Source: Porphyromonas asaccharolytica DSM 20707 (lineage in GTDB: Bacteria; Bacteroidota; Bacteroidia; Bacteroidales; Porphyromonadaceae). From it: a stretch of 64,000 nucleotides of DNA. The stretch is taken from NCBI RefSeq assembly GCF_000212375.1, contig NC_015501.1, forward strand, positions 992,001-1,056,000, written 5' to 3'. Below, in pieces: positions 15,907-24,777 of the stretch (position 1 is its first letter; every line of letters begins with the position of its first letter). The translations under genes and the position numbers were made by a program. The notes under the pieces were generated by a model. That model saw only the letters and a list, made by a program, of their open reading frames with translations, searched no databases and had not been told where the DNA came from.

Positions 15907-16653
15907 CTACTCCGAGCGCTTGGCACCGCGGGCTAACTGGTAAAAGACCTCATCCATCGAGTCACAGTCAAATTGTCGCTTTAAGGCTCGCGGGGTGTCT
16001 AGGGCTCTGATCTGCCCGTCTACCATGATAGAGATGCGGTCGCAGTACTCCGACTCGTCCATATAGTGAGTGGTGACGAAGACGGTGATGCCCTCGGCGG
16101 CAGCGTTGTAGATAAGCTCCCAGAAGCGTCGCCGTGCTACGGGGTCTACGCCTCCCGTAGGCTCATCGAGGAAGACTATCTTGGGGCGGTGAAAGATAGC
16201 AACGGAGAAGGCTAGCTTCTGCTTCCACCCGAGGGGTAGGCTGCCCACGCGAAGCTTGCGCTGATCGTAGAAGTTGAGCTCCTCGAGGAGTCGCTCCATA
16301 CGGCTCTGTATGATGCGTCGCGAGAGCCCGTAGATGCGTCCGTAGAGGAAGATGTTCTCCTCGACAGAAAGGTAGTCGTAGAGGGAGAACTTCTGACTCA
16401 TGTAGCCGAGGTTTCGCTTGATCAGCTCGGTCTCTTTGCGCACGTCATAGCCTGCGACCTCGGCGTAGCCTGAGGTGGGCTTGAGCAGTCCGGTGAGCAT
16501 ACGTATGGCGGTGCTTTTGCCAGCACCATTGGCTCCTAGGAAGCCGAAGATCTCGCCCGGCAAGACGTCGAAGGTGATCTCATCGACAGCGGTGAAGTCG
16601 CCGAAGCGCTTGGTGAGCTTATTGGCCAATATACTATACTCGGTGGAGGGCAT
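15907..16653 (-). CDS. ABC transporter ATPase (YbhF C-half-like)
   Basis: A 248-residue cytoplasmic ATPase of the drug/lipid exporter class. Walker A GANGAGKST is at 40-48 and the Walker B segment FLDEPTGGVD at about 163-172. The signature is the variant LPLGWKQK (about 143-150) instead of LSGGQ, as I recall for the second half of the fused E. coli YbhF. It follows the other ATPase gene by 10 bp and forms with it a heterodimer-like pair. The ABC-2 permease genes that normally complete such operons are not downstream; the next gene is hsp20. Confidence 0.88.
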   Translation of the reverse strand: MPSTEYSILANKLTKRFGDFTAVDEITFDVLPGEIFGFLGANGAGKSTAIRMLTGLLKPTSGYAEVAGYDVRKETELIKRNLGYMSQKFSLYDYLSVEENIFLYGRIYGLSRRIIQSRMERLLEELNFYDQRKLRVGSLPLGWKQKLAFSVAIFHRPKIVFLDEPTGGVDPVARRRFWELIYNAAAEGITVFVTTHYMDESEYCDRISIMVDGQIRALDTPRALKRQFDCDSMDEVFYQLARGAKRSE

Positions 16654-16663
16654 GGGGCGTGGA

Positions 16664-17599
16664 TTAAGACTCTTGAGAGATGATGAGGAAGTAGTCCTCG
16701 ATGGAGGGAGGGATCTTGCGGATGTCTAGTCCCTTGACGCCTTGCTCTAGGAGGCGCGTGTGGATCTCCTCGGGGGTGATGAGCTGCTCGTCGAAGGTGA
16801 AGTGGTGCGCCTCGCCAAAGGCAAAGCTGCTGAGCACTCCTTGGAGGCTGCGCAACTTGAGGAGTAGGTCGCCCATATCCTCTGCGGTGGCGGACCATAG
16901 CGCACGATCCATATTTGATACGAGCCCATCGGGGGTGTCTATGGAGAGGATCTGACCATCTTTCATCAGGGCTACTTGGTCGCATAGCACCGCCTCGTCC
17001 ATGTAGGGGGTGCTGACGATCATCGTGATCTCGCCTTGCTCTCGTAGCTTGGAGAGCATCTGCCAGAACTCACGGCGTGAGACGGGATCGACGCCTGTGG
17101 TCGGTTCATCGAGGAGGAGCAGTCGTGGCTTGTGAATGAGTGCGCAGGAGAGAGCAAGCTTTTGCTTCATACCGCCTGAGAGCTTGCCAGCGGGACGCTT
17201 TTCGAAGGGGAGGAGCATCTTATAGATGTCCTCGATGAGGTGGTAATTCTCCTCGACGGTCGTCTTGTAGACGGTGGCAAAGAACTCGAGGTTCTCCCGC
17301 ACGGTGAGGTCTTGGTAGAGGGAGAAGCGACCGGGCATGTAGCCGATCTGATGACGCAGCGGACGGTAGTCGCGCTTGACATCGTGCCCTAAGACGGTGA
17401 CCGCGCCAGCGTCGGGGTTGAGGAGCGTGGCGATGATGCGTATGAGGGTTGTCTTGCCGGCTCCGTCGGGACCGATGAGTCCGAGCAGCTCGCCCTCACG
17501 GACGCTGAGGTCGATGCCCTGGAGCGCAACGGTCTTGCCAAAGCTCTTGCATACACCCTGGCAAGATACTGCTGGTTGGGTCGCCTGCTCTAAAGACAT
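16664..17599 (-). CDS. ABC transporter ATPase (YbhF N-half-like)
   Basis: A 311-residue ATPase with Walker A GPDGAGKTT (43-51), signature LSGGMKQK (about 139-146) and Walker B LLLLDEPTTGVD (about 160-171). The C-terminal 80 residues (from about 230) are an extra domain with LLKLRSLQGVL and DYFLIISQES at the end, as in the first half of YbhF. It is encoded 10 bp downstream of the membrane fusion protein. In E. coli the equivalent YbhGFSR system exports drugs and other compounds; the substrate here is unknown. Confidence 0.88.
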   Translation of the reverse strand: MSLEQATQPAVSCQGVCKSFGKTVALQGIDLSVREGELLGLIGPDGAGKTTLIRIIATLLNPDAGAVTVLGHDVKRDYRPLRHQIGYMPGRFSLYQDLTVRENLEFFATVYKTTVEENYHLIEDIYKMLLPFEKRPAGKLSGGMKQKLALSCALIHKPRLLLLDEPTTGVDPVSRREFWQMLSKLREQGEITMIVSTPYMDEAVLCDQVALMKDGQILSIDTPDGLVSNMDRALWSATAEDMGDLLLKLRSLQGVLSSFAFGEAHHFTFDEQLITPEEIHTRLLEQGVKGLDIRKIPPSIEDYFLIISQES

Positions 17600-17609
17600 A
17601 GGTCTACTG

Positions 17610-18524
17610 CTACTGGTCTAGTACCACACGCCCATACTGTCCGATGCGTAGCTTGCCGTCGTTGGGGACTCGTATCTTGATCGCATAGATGAGCGAGGCG
17701 CGGGCGTCAGGGGTTTGTATGTTCTTAGGGGTAAACTCAGCTCGGTCGGAGATCCAGACTACTTCTCCTGTGTAGGCTTGTGCCTCTTCCTCGCCCATGT
17801 CACTATAGACGGAGACCTCTTGCCCGAGTGTCACATGCTCTAGCTGCTCCGCTGTGACGTAAGCGCGCAGATACATCTGCTTGAGGTTGGCTAGGCGAAA
17901 GAGCGGCATGCCTTGTCCTGCCAGCTCGCCCTGATGGAGGTAAACGGTGAGCACCGTCCCCGAGATAGGCGCCTTGATGAAGCTCCGAGAGATCATCTGG
18001 TCGACCTGACTCTCCTGTACGGAGAGAGCGTCGCCGCTACCACTGGTGGAGCGGTTTTGCTGTCCGATGGTAGCTCGTGCGGCGGCTATCTGCCCTTTGA
18101 CCGCAGAGATCTTAGCATCTATCTCGTCTAGCGTGCGCTGTGCCACGACGCCACGAGCTACAAGCGGGGCGTAGCGGTTTCGCTCTTTGTCGAGAGCTTT
18201 GAGCTGAGCCTCTAGCGGGGCGACTTGTGTCGCTGCATTGGTATGTCCCGCTGCATTGATCGTTGCCTGCTGCGTGTCGACGAGATCTTTTTGCAGTGCG
18301 AGGAAGGTGGTGTCGATCAGTCCTACGACCTGTCCCTCTTCTAGCTGATCACCCTCAGATACGTCTAGCCGCAGCAACTCGCCGGAGGTGACGGCCGAGA
18401 CAACGATCTCCTCCGCCTCAAAGATACCCTGGGCGGAATAGTCGCTGCTGTGATCTTTGCACCCCCATGAGAGTAGGAGGGTGAGGAGGAAGAGGTAACC
18501 TGTATATCGCTTAGCGTGTGTCAT
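17610..18524 (-). CDS. HlyD/YbhG-type membrane fusion lipoprotein
   Basis: A 304-residue periplasmic adaptor that would join inner-membrane ABC exporter subunits to an outer-membrane channel. The N-terminus MTHAKRYTGYLFLLTLLLSWGC is a lipoprotein signal with Cys22. Next come a biotinyl-lipoyl-like beta domain (VSAVTSGELLRLDVSEGDQLEEG), a coiled-coil hairpin (about 85-170) and the returning lipoyl half with SFIKAPISGTVLTVYLHQGE. The frame extends to a TTG at 18536, but the ATG at 18524 gives the proper signal. A -7 box at 18562-18569 makes this the first gene of a three-gene transcript with the two ATPases. Confidence 0.88.
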   Translation of the reverse strand: MTHAKRYTGYLFLLTLLLSWGCKDHSSDYSAQGIFEAEEIVVSAVTSGELLRLDVSEGDQLEEGQVVGLIDTTFLALQKDLVDTQQATINAAGHTNAATQVAPLEAQLKALDKERNRYAPLVARGVVAQRTLDEIDAKISAVKGQIAAARATIGQQNRSTSGSGDALSVQESQVDQMISRSFIKAPISGTVLTVYLHQGELAGQGMPLFRLANLKQMYLRAYVTAEQLEHVTLGQEVSVYSDMGEEEAQAYTGEVVWISDRAEFTPKNIQTPDARASLIYAIKIRVPNDGKLRIGQYGRVVLDQ

Positions 18525-18560
18525 CTTATTTGCCAAAAAGAGAAAAAAGGAAGGAACGTA

Positions 18561-19298
18561 TCAAAGGTAAAGAAAGTTTTTGAGAGAAGCTGGAATATCT
18601 CCGCTGAGCTCCTCACGTGCCCCTTGCCACGCCACCTGTCCTTTGTCTAGATAGAGGATATGGTTAGCGATAGTCTTGATGGAGTTCATGTCGTGTGTGT
18701 TGACCACCGTTGTGATCTGGTACTCCTCGGTGAGCTCTTTGAGTAGCTTGTCTATCGATGCCGAGGTAGTAGGGTCTAGCCCTGAGTTTGGCTCATCGCA
18801 AAAGAGATAGTGCGGGTTAAGCGCCACGGCACGAGCTATGGCGACACGCTTCATCATACCCCCGCTGATCTCTGCGGGGAACTTGCTCTGAGCGCCCTCT
18901 AGACCAACCCGCTCTAGGAGTGCCATAGCATGTGCTTTGCGCTCTCGAGGCGATAGCTTGGAGAAGAGCTGCAGCGGGAAGAGAACATTCTCCAAGACGG
19001 TCATACTGTCGAAGAGCGCTGACCCCTGAAAGAGTACGCCCGTGACTTGTCTTAGTCGCTTGAGCTCCTCCTTGGACAAGAGCATCATATTGTGCCCAGC
19101 AAAAAGTATCTCGCCCGATGTGGGCTGTATGAGACCTATGAGACTCTTGAGCAAGACCGTCTTGCCCGCACCACTACGCCCGATGATGCAGTTGATATTC
19201 CCTGGCTTAAAGGTGGCATTGATCTCATTCAGGACGACCTTGTCGTCAAACGCCTTGCTGAGTCCTCTGACCTCTATGATCTTAGTCCCTTCTCTCAT
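18561..19298 (-). CDS. ABC transporter ATPase, MlaF-like
   Basis: A 245-residue ATPase of the MCE/Mla phospholipid-transport type, which would power lipid movement between the membranes. Walker A GRSGAGKTV, signature ISGGMMKRVAIARA (the GGMxKR variant typical of MlaF) and Walker B YLFCDEPNSGLDP are all present, and the H-loop is in VNTHDM. The ORF is open to 19334, but the ATG at 19298 is preferred because it lies 4 bp after the permease stop and starts the usual EVRGLSKAF strand. No MlaD substrate-binding gene is adjacent. Confidence 0.9.
   Translation of the reverse strand: MREGTKIIEVRGLSKAFDDKVVLNEINATFKPGNINCIIGRSGAGKTVLLKSLIGLIQPTSGEILFAGHNMMLLSKEELKRLRQVTGVLFQGSALFDSMTVLENVLFPLQLFSKLSPRERKAHAMALLERVGLEGAQSKFPAEISGGMMKRVAIARAVALNPHYLFCDEPNSGLDPTTSASIDKLLKELTEEYQITTVVNTHDMNSIKTIANHILYLDKGQVAWQGAREELSGDIPASLKNFLYL
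18562..18569 (-). promoter_or_regulatory. -7 box (TAnnTTTG) for the exporter operon
   Basis: The minus strand reads TACCTTTG within the last codons of the upstream MlaF-like gene, 38 bp before the adaptor ATG. Confidence 0.5.
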
Positions 19299-19302
19299 AG
19301 CC

Positions 19303-20058
19303 TTACATAAACAATAGACTGGTGAGCACGACATCGGCTAGGAGGATCAGCACGCAGCTTGAGACCACCGCATTGGTGCTGGCACGTCCTACGCCGAGGG
19401 CACCCCCCTTGACCGTATAGCCGAAGTAACTAGCACCCGATGAGATGATGAAGGCGTAGACAAGCGACTTGATGATCGAGTAGAAGATATTCTTCACAAC
19501 AAAGAATGTCTGCAGCCCCATCTCAAAGTCCGAGGGCGTGATTGACGGGATAAAGAAAGTCGCCAAGTATCCACCCACGAGCCCTGTAGCCATACTGATA
19601 ACGCTTAGCACTGGGATGAAAAGCATCAGACCGAGGATCTTAGGGAGGATGAGGAAGTTGGCGGAGTTGACCCCCATAATCTCCATCGCGTCTATCTGCT
19701 CGGTCACGCGCATGGTAGCTAGCTCCGAGGCGATACTAGAGCCTACCTTGCCAGCGAGGATAAGACACATGATAGAGGAGGAGAACTCGAGAAACATGAT
19801 CTCTCTCCCTGCGTAGCCGATCGTAAAGCGTGGTATGAGCGGTGAACTCATATTGATCGAGAGCTGGATCGTGATCACCGTGCCAATGAAAAAACTGATG
19901 ATCACAACGATCCATATCGAGTCAAGACCATACTTAGCCATCTCTCGGATCAATTGCTTGAAGAAGATGCCCCACTTCTTAGGTCTTCTGAAGACTTGCA
20001 CCATGAGGAGTGTGTACTCGCCCATGACACTGAGAGCATTGCCGATTGGATTAGCCAT
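19303..20058 (-). CDS. MlaE-like ABC permease
   Basis: A 251-residue inner-membrane permease of the MlaE family, the partner of the ATPase encoded 4 bp downstream. Five hydrophobic segments are visible. The family signature includes the GREIMFLEFSSSIMCLILAGK region followed by GSSIASELATMRVTEQIDAMEIMG (about 105-128), the conserved E-L-x-x-M-x-V-x-E-Q-I-D-A-L/M-x-x-M-G element. Role: lipid trafficking between inner and outer membrane. In full systems an MCE protein (MlaD) completes the complex; it is not found nearby. Confidence 0.92.
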   Translation of the reverse strand: MANPIGNALSVMGEYTLLMVQVFRRPKKWGIFFKQLIREMAKYGLDSIWIVVIISFFIGTVITIQLSINMSSPLIPRFTIGYAGREIMFLEFSSSIMCLILAGKVGSSIASELATMRVTEQIDAMEIMGVNSANFLILPKILGLMLFIPVLSVISMATGLVGGYLATFFIPSITPSDFEMGLQTFFVVKNIFYSIIKSLVYAFIISSGASYFGYTVKGGALGVGRASTNAVVSSCVLILLADVVLTSLLFM

Positions 20059-20100
20059 TGCTTAGCGGACTCGTATGATTCCTAGGACTGGGGCTTTATC

Positions 20101-21376
20101 TTAAGCGGATTGAGCTGTCGAGAGCTGCTTGGGGTGAAATAAAATCCAGAAGAGTAGTCCCGTGACAAGTGCATAGCCTGCGAAGATGTACCAGACGGTC
20201 GTCCACGCAGTTACGCCAGACGTGGTGTAGTGCTCGACGACCCAGCCAGCACCTAGCGATCCGATGACGACACCTAGTCCATTGGTCATCAGGAGGAAGA
20301 GCCCCTGAGCACTAGCACGCATCGAGGGCGATACGGACTGATCGACAAACATGGAGCCTGAGATATTGAAGAAGTCAAATGCCATACCATAGACTACCAT
20401 CGAGAGAATGAGTGCGATGATGCCCGGCATCCCTGGGTCACCTATGCCAAAGAGCCCGAAGCGTAGAAACCACGCGGCAAAGCTCATCGTCATCACCCCC
20501 TTGATGCCAAAGCGCTTTAAGAAGAACGGGATCGCTAGGATAAAGAGTGTCTCCGAGATCTGAGAGAGTGATAGTAGGATGTTTGGATACTTGACCGCAA
20601 AGCTATCGGCATACTCAGTGACCCCCTTGAAGTGGTCGAGATACATACTTACCATAAGCATTGGTCACTTGTAGTGCTGCACCGAGGAGTATGCAGAAGG
20701 TAAAAAAGACCGCCATCTGCCTATTCTTAAAGAGTACCAATGCATCGAGCCCCAGTATGGATAGGAGAGAGCGACGCCCCTCCTGAGCCTTCTTGACTCC
20801 ATGCGGTACTGCGGGTAGTGTCCAGGCGTAGATCGCTAGGACGATGGCCGCAAGGGCTCCCAGGTTGAACTGCATCGGGCTGTCCATCCACTTAAATAGG
20901 TTGACCAGCCACATCGCTACGATGAAGCCGATGGTACCCCAGACACGTATCGGGGGAAAGTCCTTGACAATGTCAGCCTGCACTGTGCCAAGAGCATGAT
21001 AAGCGACCGTGTTGGAGAGTGATAAGGTAGGCATAAAGAATAGGTTGACCCCAAAGATAACTAGCCAGGTAGTCGCAAAGGGTGTCCCCATAGGTAGGCA
21101 GCCGACCGCAATCAGACAGGCTCCCGTGAGTAGATGACAGATCGAGAGTAGCCGCTCGGCACCGATCCATCGGTCAGCGATGATACCCGTCAGTGCGGGC
21201 GTGATGATCGCTGCGAAGCCAGCCGTAGCAAAGAGTCCGCCGACCTCCTGCCCGTCGTACTGCATCACATTGCCCATGTAGCGTCCCATAGAGATGAGCC
21301 ATGCCCCCCAGATGAAGAACTGGAGGAAGTTCATCACAATCAGCTTGAGCTTGATCTGTTCTTTTTCTTTAGTCAT
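20101..21376 (-). pseudogene. MFS nucleoside transporter (NupG-like), split by a frameshift
   Basis: The upstream frame (21376-20615) encodes about 240 matching residues of a NupG-like nucleoside:H+ symporter: NFLQFFIWGAWLISMGRYM, then GIIADRWIGAERL and the domain up to QVTNAYGK. The downstream frame (from about 20650 to 20101) continues the same family with YLDHFKGVTEYADSF and six further hydrophobic segments. The frames join near 20645-20651, where one base too many (or two too few) breaks the reading frame. There is no long homopolymer at the site. It is either an inactivated gene or a sequence error. It lies between the DUF4270 gene (32 bp) and the MlaE gene (42 bp). Confidence 0.8.
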
Positions 21377-21408
21377 ACCTTTAGTCGCTAATGTACCTTC
21401 TCTCAGCT

Positions 21409-22839
21409 CTATCGCCGATTATAAAATCCAGTCCCGATGACTCCCAGCTTGAAGCCTTGGGGACCCCAACGAAGCTGTACCGCTGAGGGATAGAGTAGGT
21501 TGGTGATCGCAACAGTTTGTCCAGACGAACTAGGGGTCGATGCGAGCTCTGTGGCTACGGGGATCAGGAGTAGCTCTAGGTCTTTGGTCACACGATGATT
21601 GCCGTCCGCATCGGTCGCCATATTGTCCCGCATATGTGCCTCAATGAGGTGGCTAATATTGCTAAACGTATAGTTGCGATCCAAGACGCTGTAACGCCCA
21701 GAGACAAACGAAGTAGAGGCGACCAAGGGGTCGTTGATACTCTTGACAAAGAAGTGTGCCACACTGTCTCGTGGTATCAGAAGTAGCTGAGGCGGTGGAT
21801 TAAAGTGCGTATCCACATTCGGGATATCTACCGATATCTGTAGCTTGCCTTCATTCATCACCCATCCGAAGTCTTGCTTGTCTTTGCTCATAGCCTCATA
21901 CTCGTGAAGCAGTCGGCTGAGCTCCTCCTTGCTGCAGGTGAGCTTGGTGACGACACCGGCGGGTGACTTGATATAGGTCTTGCCATCAGGTGAAGGCTTG
22001 AGTAGCTCTTCGAGGTGGCTGTGCTTGAGACTATTCAGAGCGTAGAGACTCTTGTTACTGCTAAAGATCTCCCACGCTGGCTTGTAGACTGTCGAGTCCT
22101 TTCCTGTGGAGGCTTTTTGTGTAGTCTCAAAGGTGTAGAAGATACGGAGAGCGGTCGAGTAGATCGAGAGAATATGCCCCGTACCCGTTGTCGAGGTGAC
22201 ATAGAGTCCTCGGAGTAGGTTGGACTCAAAAGCCTCTTGTGAGGTAAACCACTCGGGGTGCTCACGCGAAGCCTTTAGAAAACGCTCTCCCAGCTCGTTC
22301 GGTACACGTACTACAAGCCCTTTGAAACCAGTCGTATCGGAGGGCTGGTAAGTCACCTCACCGAGCAGCTTAGCCCCCTGTGTATAGGGCGTCAAGTCGT
22401 CTACTGAGTAGCGGCTCTTAGGCAGAGGCTGTGTGATCTCATAGACCTGAGCCTTGCCCCACGTTGTGGTGTCGCCTACGGCACTCAAGTAGGATAGCTC
22501 GATAGTTACTGAGTCGATGCGATCCTTGATAGGTGTCTTCGTAAAGGTGAAGCCTGGAGCACACTGCAACCGACTGATATAGCACGCCTCAAAGTCCCCA
22601 AAGACGGGATCTGAGATCTGTCCCAGTAGCGAGATAGCACTACGACTATATATAGAGTCTAGAGGTACCGTCTCAGCACGAAAGAGCAGCGAGTCCCCAC
22701 GAGCTGTGACGAGATCTCGCTCAGGTCGCAGACTACCTCCGAGTGTGGAGTAAGCATCGTTGCAAGAGACCAGCCCCAAAGCACATAAGATGCAGATTAG
22801 GAGTGGTATCTGGAGGGTATTTAGTAAAGTCCGATTCAT
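21409..22839 (-). CDS. DUF4270 family lipoprotein
   Basis: A 476-residue predicted surface or periplasmic lipoprotein. The signal peptide ends in the lipobox LVSC near residue 26, followed by NDAYSTLGGSLRPE. The pattern matches DUF4270 proteins: an early LGGSLRP(E/D), a segment listing VPLDSIYSRS...LLGQISDPVFG, and a C-terminal region ending LGVIGTGFYNRR. The function of this family is not established. It has its own -7 box at 22929-22936. Confidence 0.75.
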   Translation of the reverse strand: MNRTLLNTLQIPLLICILCALGLVSCNDAYSTLGGSLRPERDLVTARGDSLLFRAETVPLDSIYSRSAISLLGQISDPVFGDFEACYISRLQCAPGFTFTKTPIKDRIDSVTIELSYLSAVGDTTTWGKAQVYEITQPLPKSRYSVDDLTPYTQGAKLLGEVTYQPSDTTGFKGLVVRVPNELGERFLKASREHPEWFTSQEAFESNLLRGLYVTSTTGTGHILSIYSTALRIFYTFETTQKASTGKDSTVYKPAWEIFSSNKSLYALNSLKHSHLEELLKPSPDGKTYIKSPAGVVTKLTCSKEELSRLLHEYEAMSKDKQDFGWVMNEGKLQISVDIPNVDTHFNPPPQLLLIPRDSVAHFFVKSINDPLVASTSFVSGRYSVLDRNYTFSNISHLIEAHMRDNMATDADGNHRVTKDLELLLIPVATELASTPSSSGQTVAITNLLYPSAVQLRWGPQGFKLGVIGTGFYNRR

Positions 22840-22928
22840 AGATTCAGTCTAAGTGTCGGGTGCTTTGCCAGTGGCCTTGGTAGATGAGCTAGAGACCTCT
22901 CGACAGTACCCAACATGTGATCCAGCTC

Positions 22929-22936
22929 CAAAGGTA
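22929..22936 (-). promoter_or_regulatory. -7 box (TAnnTTTG) for the DUF4270 gene
   Basis: The minus strand reads TACCTTTG 90 bp before the ATG at 22839. Confidence 0.45.
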
Positions 22937-23012
22937 AGGAAAAAAACTATTTGACCGCACATTCCTACCATTCGCCACAGGGCTGACACATTATATAATG
23001 ACCTCATCTATG

Positions 23013-23032
23013 CCCCTCCCTCCCGAAGGGGG
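23013..23032 (-). terminator. Possible terminator after the DUF4857 gene
   Basis: CCCCTCCCTCCCGAAGGGGG can fold into a short GC hairpin just after the stop at 23050. No clear T-tract follows. Confidence 0.3.
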
Positions 23033-23049
23033 CAGAAGGGTCCTCGCGG

Positions 23050-24084
23050 TTAGTCTAGTCGAGGCTTGACCCAGCCATCTAGGCGCGAGGTGAAGTGCAG
23101 TCCCGGCATAGCCCGCTCAGGGTGATCTACTTGTAGCGAGCTCAGTAGCGTATAGTTCGTAGCGTCTAGTGCATAGTAGCTTGTGGCATCGGCAGTGGAT
23201 ACCTTGAGGGTGTAGCTGTCTAGGTCGTTGCCGATGATGGTGAGATCCTCACGGAGTGGGTCCCACGAGGGTATCTCAAGGCGACAGGGACGATAGCCCT
23301 CACGTTCGATCAGATAAAGCTGATGGTCTCGGGTAGAGACGAGACCGATATGCCGACGACTAGGTAGCTCCCAGACGAAGGTCTCGGCAGCCTCTACGCC
23401 CTCGGGCAAGTCAATAGCCCGCAGGTAGGGCTTGCCCGCCATCTGCTTGAGGTGAAAGAGCTTACCCTGCTGATCAATGAGGAGGTAGCCGTTGTCATAC
23501 TCCTTTTGGGCAGTTGCATTGCCAGCAACCCGTTGTGCGGGGAAGGCGAAGCCTTTCTCCTGAAAGAGCTTCGTATAGCTAGCACTCTTCGCCTTGTCTA
23601 GCTGATTGCTCTGCATATCTACAAATTCGATCGCCTGGTCGGTGATGCGAAAGAGATCTTCGGGCATCTCCAACTTGACTCTCCGTGAGGCACTCTCCAG
23701 GAGGGGGTAGAGCGCTACGGCAGGTGCAGAGAGGGTGCGTGGTGAGCTACGAAAGGTGACGCCACTCCGCTGTATAAGCTGTGGGGTCACTGCCTCTCCA
23801 TAGAGCGTGTCGGGTAGGCGACCATCAGTCAGGAGCTGGCGGTAGTAGAAGGTGGGGAGCAAGCTGTCTACCTCCTCACGACTATACTGCACGCCCTTAC
23901 CGCTACGGTAGGTTATCGCTCCCTCATCATGACCTGTGACGATGAAGTCGCCTAGTAGCTGACTATAGATAGTGAATGGCTCACGGCTTGCATCGGCTCG
24001 GAGGTAGTTGTACCACCAGGGGATCTGCCAGGCGATGAGTAGTGCTACGGTGATGTATAGGAGTATTGTGGCTATGCGCTTCAT
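23050..24084 (-). CDS. DUF4857-like membrane-anchored protein
   Basis: A 344-residue protein with one N-terminal membrane anchor (MKRIATILLYITVALLIAWQ) and a long soluble part. The Tyr- and Leu-rich sequence (DSLLPTFYYRQLL, GYLLIDQQGKLFHLKQM, YALDATNYTLLSSLQVDHPE) resembles the DUF4857 family, which I recall near ABC transporters in Bacteroidetes. Function unknown. The frame is open to 24429, but those extra residues are an Arg/His/Pro/Leu-rich shadow of the permease gene; the ATG at 24084 lies 11 bp after the permease stop. It is the last gene of the five-gene operon. Confidence 0.6.
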   Translation of the reverse strand: MKRIATILLYITVALLIAWQIPWWYNYLRADASREPFTIYSQLLGDFIVTGHDEGAITYRSGKGVQYSREEVDSLLPTFYYRQLLTDGRLPDTLYGEAVTPQLIQRSGVTFRSSPRTLSAPAVALYPLLESASRRVKLEMPEDLFRITDQAIEFVDMQSNQLDKAKSASYTKLFQEKGFAFPAQRVAGNATAQKEYDNGYLLIDQQGKLFHLKQMAGKPYLRAIDLPEGVEAAETFVWELPSRRHIGLVSTRDHQLYLIEREGYRPCRLEIPSWDPLREDLTIIGNDLDSYTLKVSTADATSYYALDATNYTLLSSLQVDHPERAMPGLHFTSRLDGWVKPRLD

Positions 24085-24095
24085 AAAATGGTTGT

Positions 24096-24767
24096 TTAGT
24101 CTTGTCTCCCCTCTTTGAAGCGGCTCACAGAGAGCCACACGAGTGTCGAGGAGAGGATGGTGTAGATAAGTAGCGTAGGTAGGAAGGGTACGTAAGCTCC
24201 TGCTGTGGGAGAGATGAAGCAGAGACGCATCAAGAGCACAGCGATGAGGGTGTAGAGGATGCGTCTGCGCCAAGTGGGCTCTAGGAGTATCCAGCTCATG
24301 AGGAGGTAGCCGAGGAAGCCTGCCAAGATCCACGGCAGTGTGGCGGAGAGGACGTAGGAGAGGAGTTCGTAAGCGAGGACTCCTTGCAGTCCGATGAAGA
24401 GGACACCTATATATAATAGGGTATGCCACAGTAGTAACGTCACCCCGCAGGCAAGCATCTGGTAGGTCGAGCGGAGCGGTGACTGAGGTAGGTGCAGGGT
24501 GAGCTTAAGACTACGACGAGAGAGCTCTGGCGCAAACTGAGCGATGGCACAGAGCAAACCTAGGATGAGGGGTACGTAGCGCATACTCTCTACGAAGACT
24601 ACCCCTTTCTGTATCATCACGAGCCAGATATGGTCAGCGCCTTGTAGGGCGATGGCTCGATGTATGCGTATCACGCTGTAGAGCGGTACAGCCAGTGCGA
24701 CAAGTGTCGATAGTAGTGCGTATAGTCGGAGCTTGAGCCACTCCTTATATATTATAGAGGCAAACAT
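24096..24767 (-). CDS. ABC-2-type permease-like membrane protein
   Basis: A 223-residue protein with six hydrophobic segments and the start pattern FASIIYKEWLKLR, typical of ABC-2 permease subunits (a short amphipathic helix before the first membrane span). It is encoded 10 bp after the ATPase gene and 11 bp before the DUF4857 gene. Direction of transport and substrate cannot be read from the sequence. The PepSY protein upstream suggests a metal-related role. Confidence 0.65.
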   Translation of the reverse strand: MFASIIYKEWLKLRLYALLSTLVALAVPLYSVIRIHRAIALQGADHIWLVMIQKGVVFVESMRYVPLILGLLCAIAQFAPELSRRSLKLTLHLPQSPLRSTYQMLACGVTLLLWHTLLYIGVLFIGLQGVLAYELLSYVLSATLPWILAGFLGYLLMSWILLEPTWRRRILYTLIAVLLMRLCFISPTAGAYVPFLPTLLIYTILSSTLVWLSVSRFKEGRQD

Positions 24768-24777
24768 ATAGATAGCG

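Noticed and set aside
24085-24429. N-terminal extension of the DUF4857 protein
   Set aside because: The extra residues are rich in Arg, His, Pro and Leu and are a shadow of the overlapping permease gene. A proper signal-anchor start exists at 24084.
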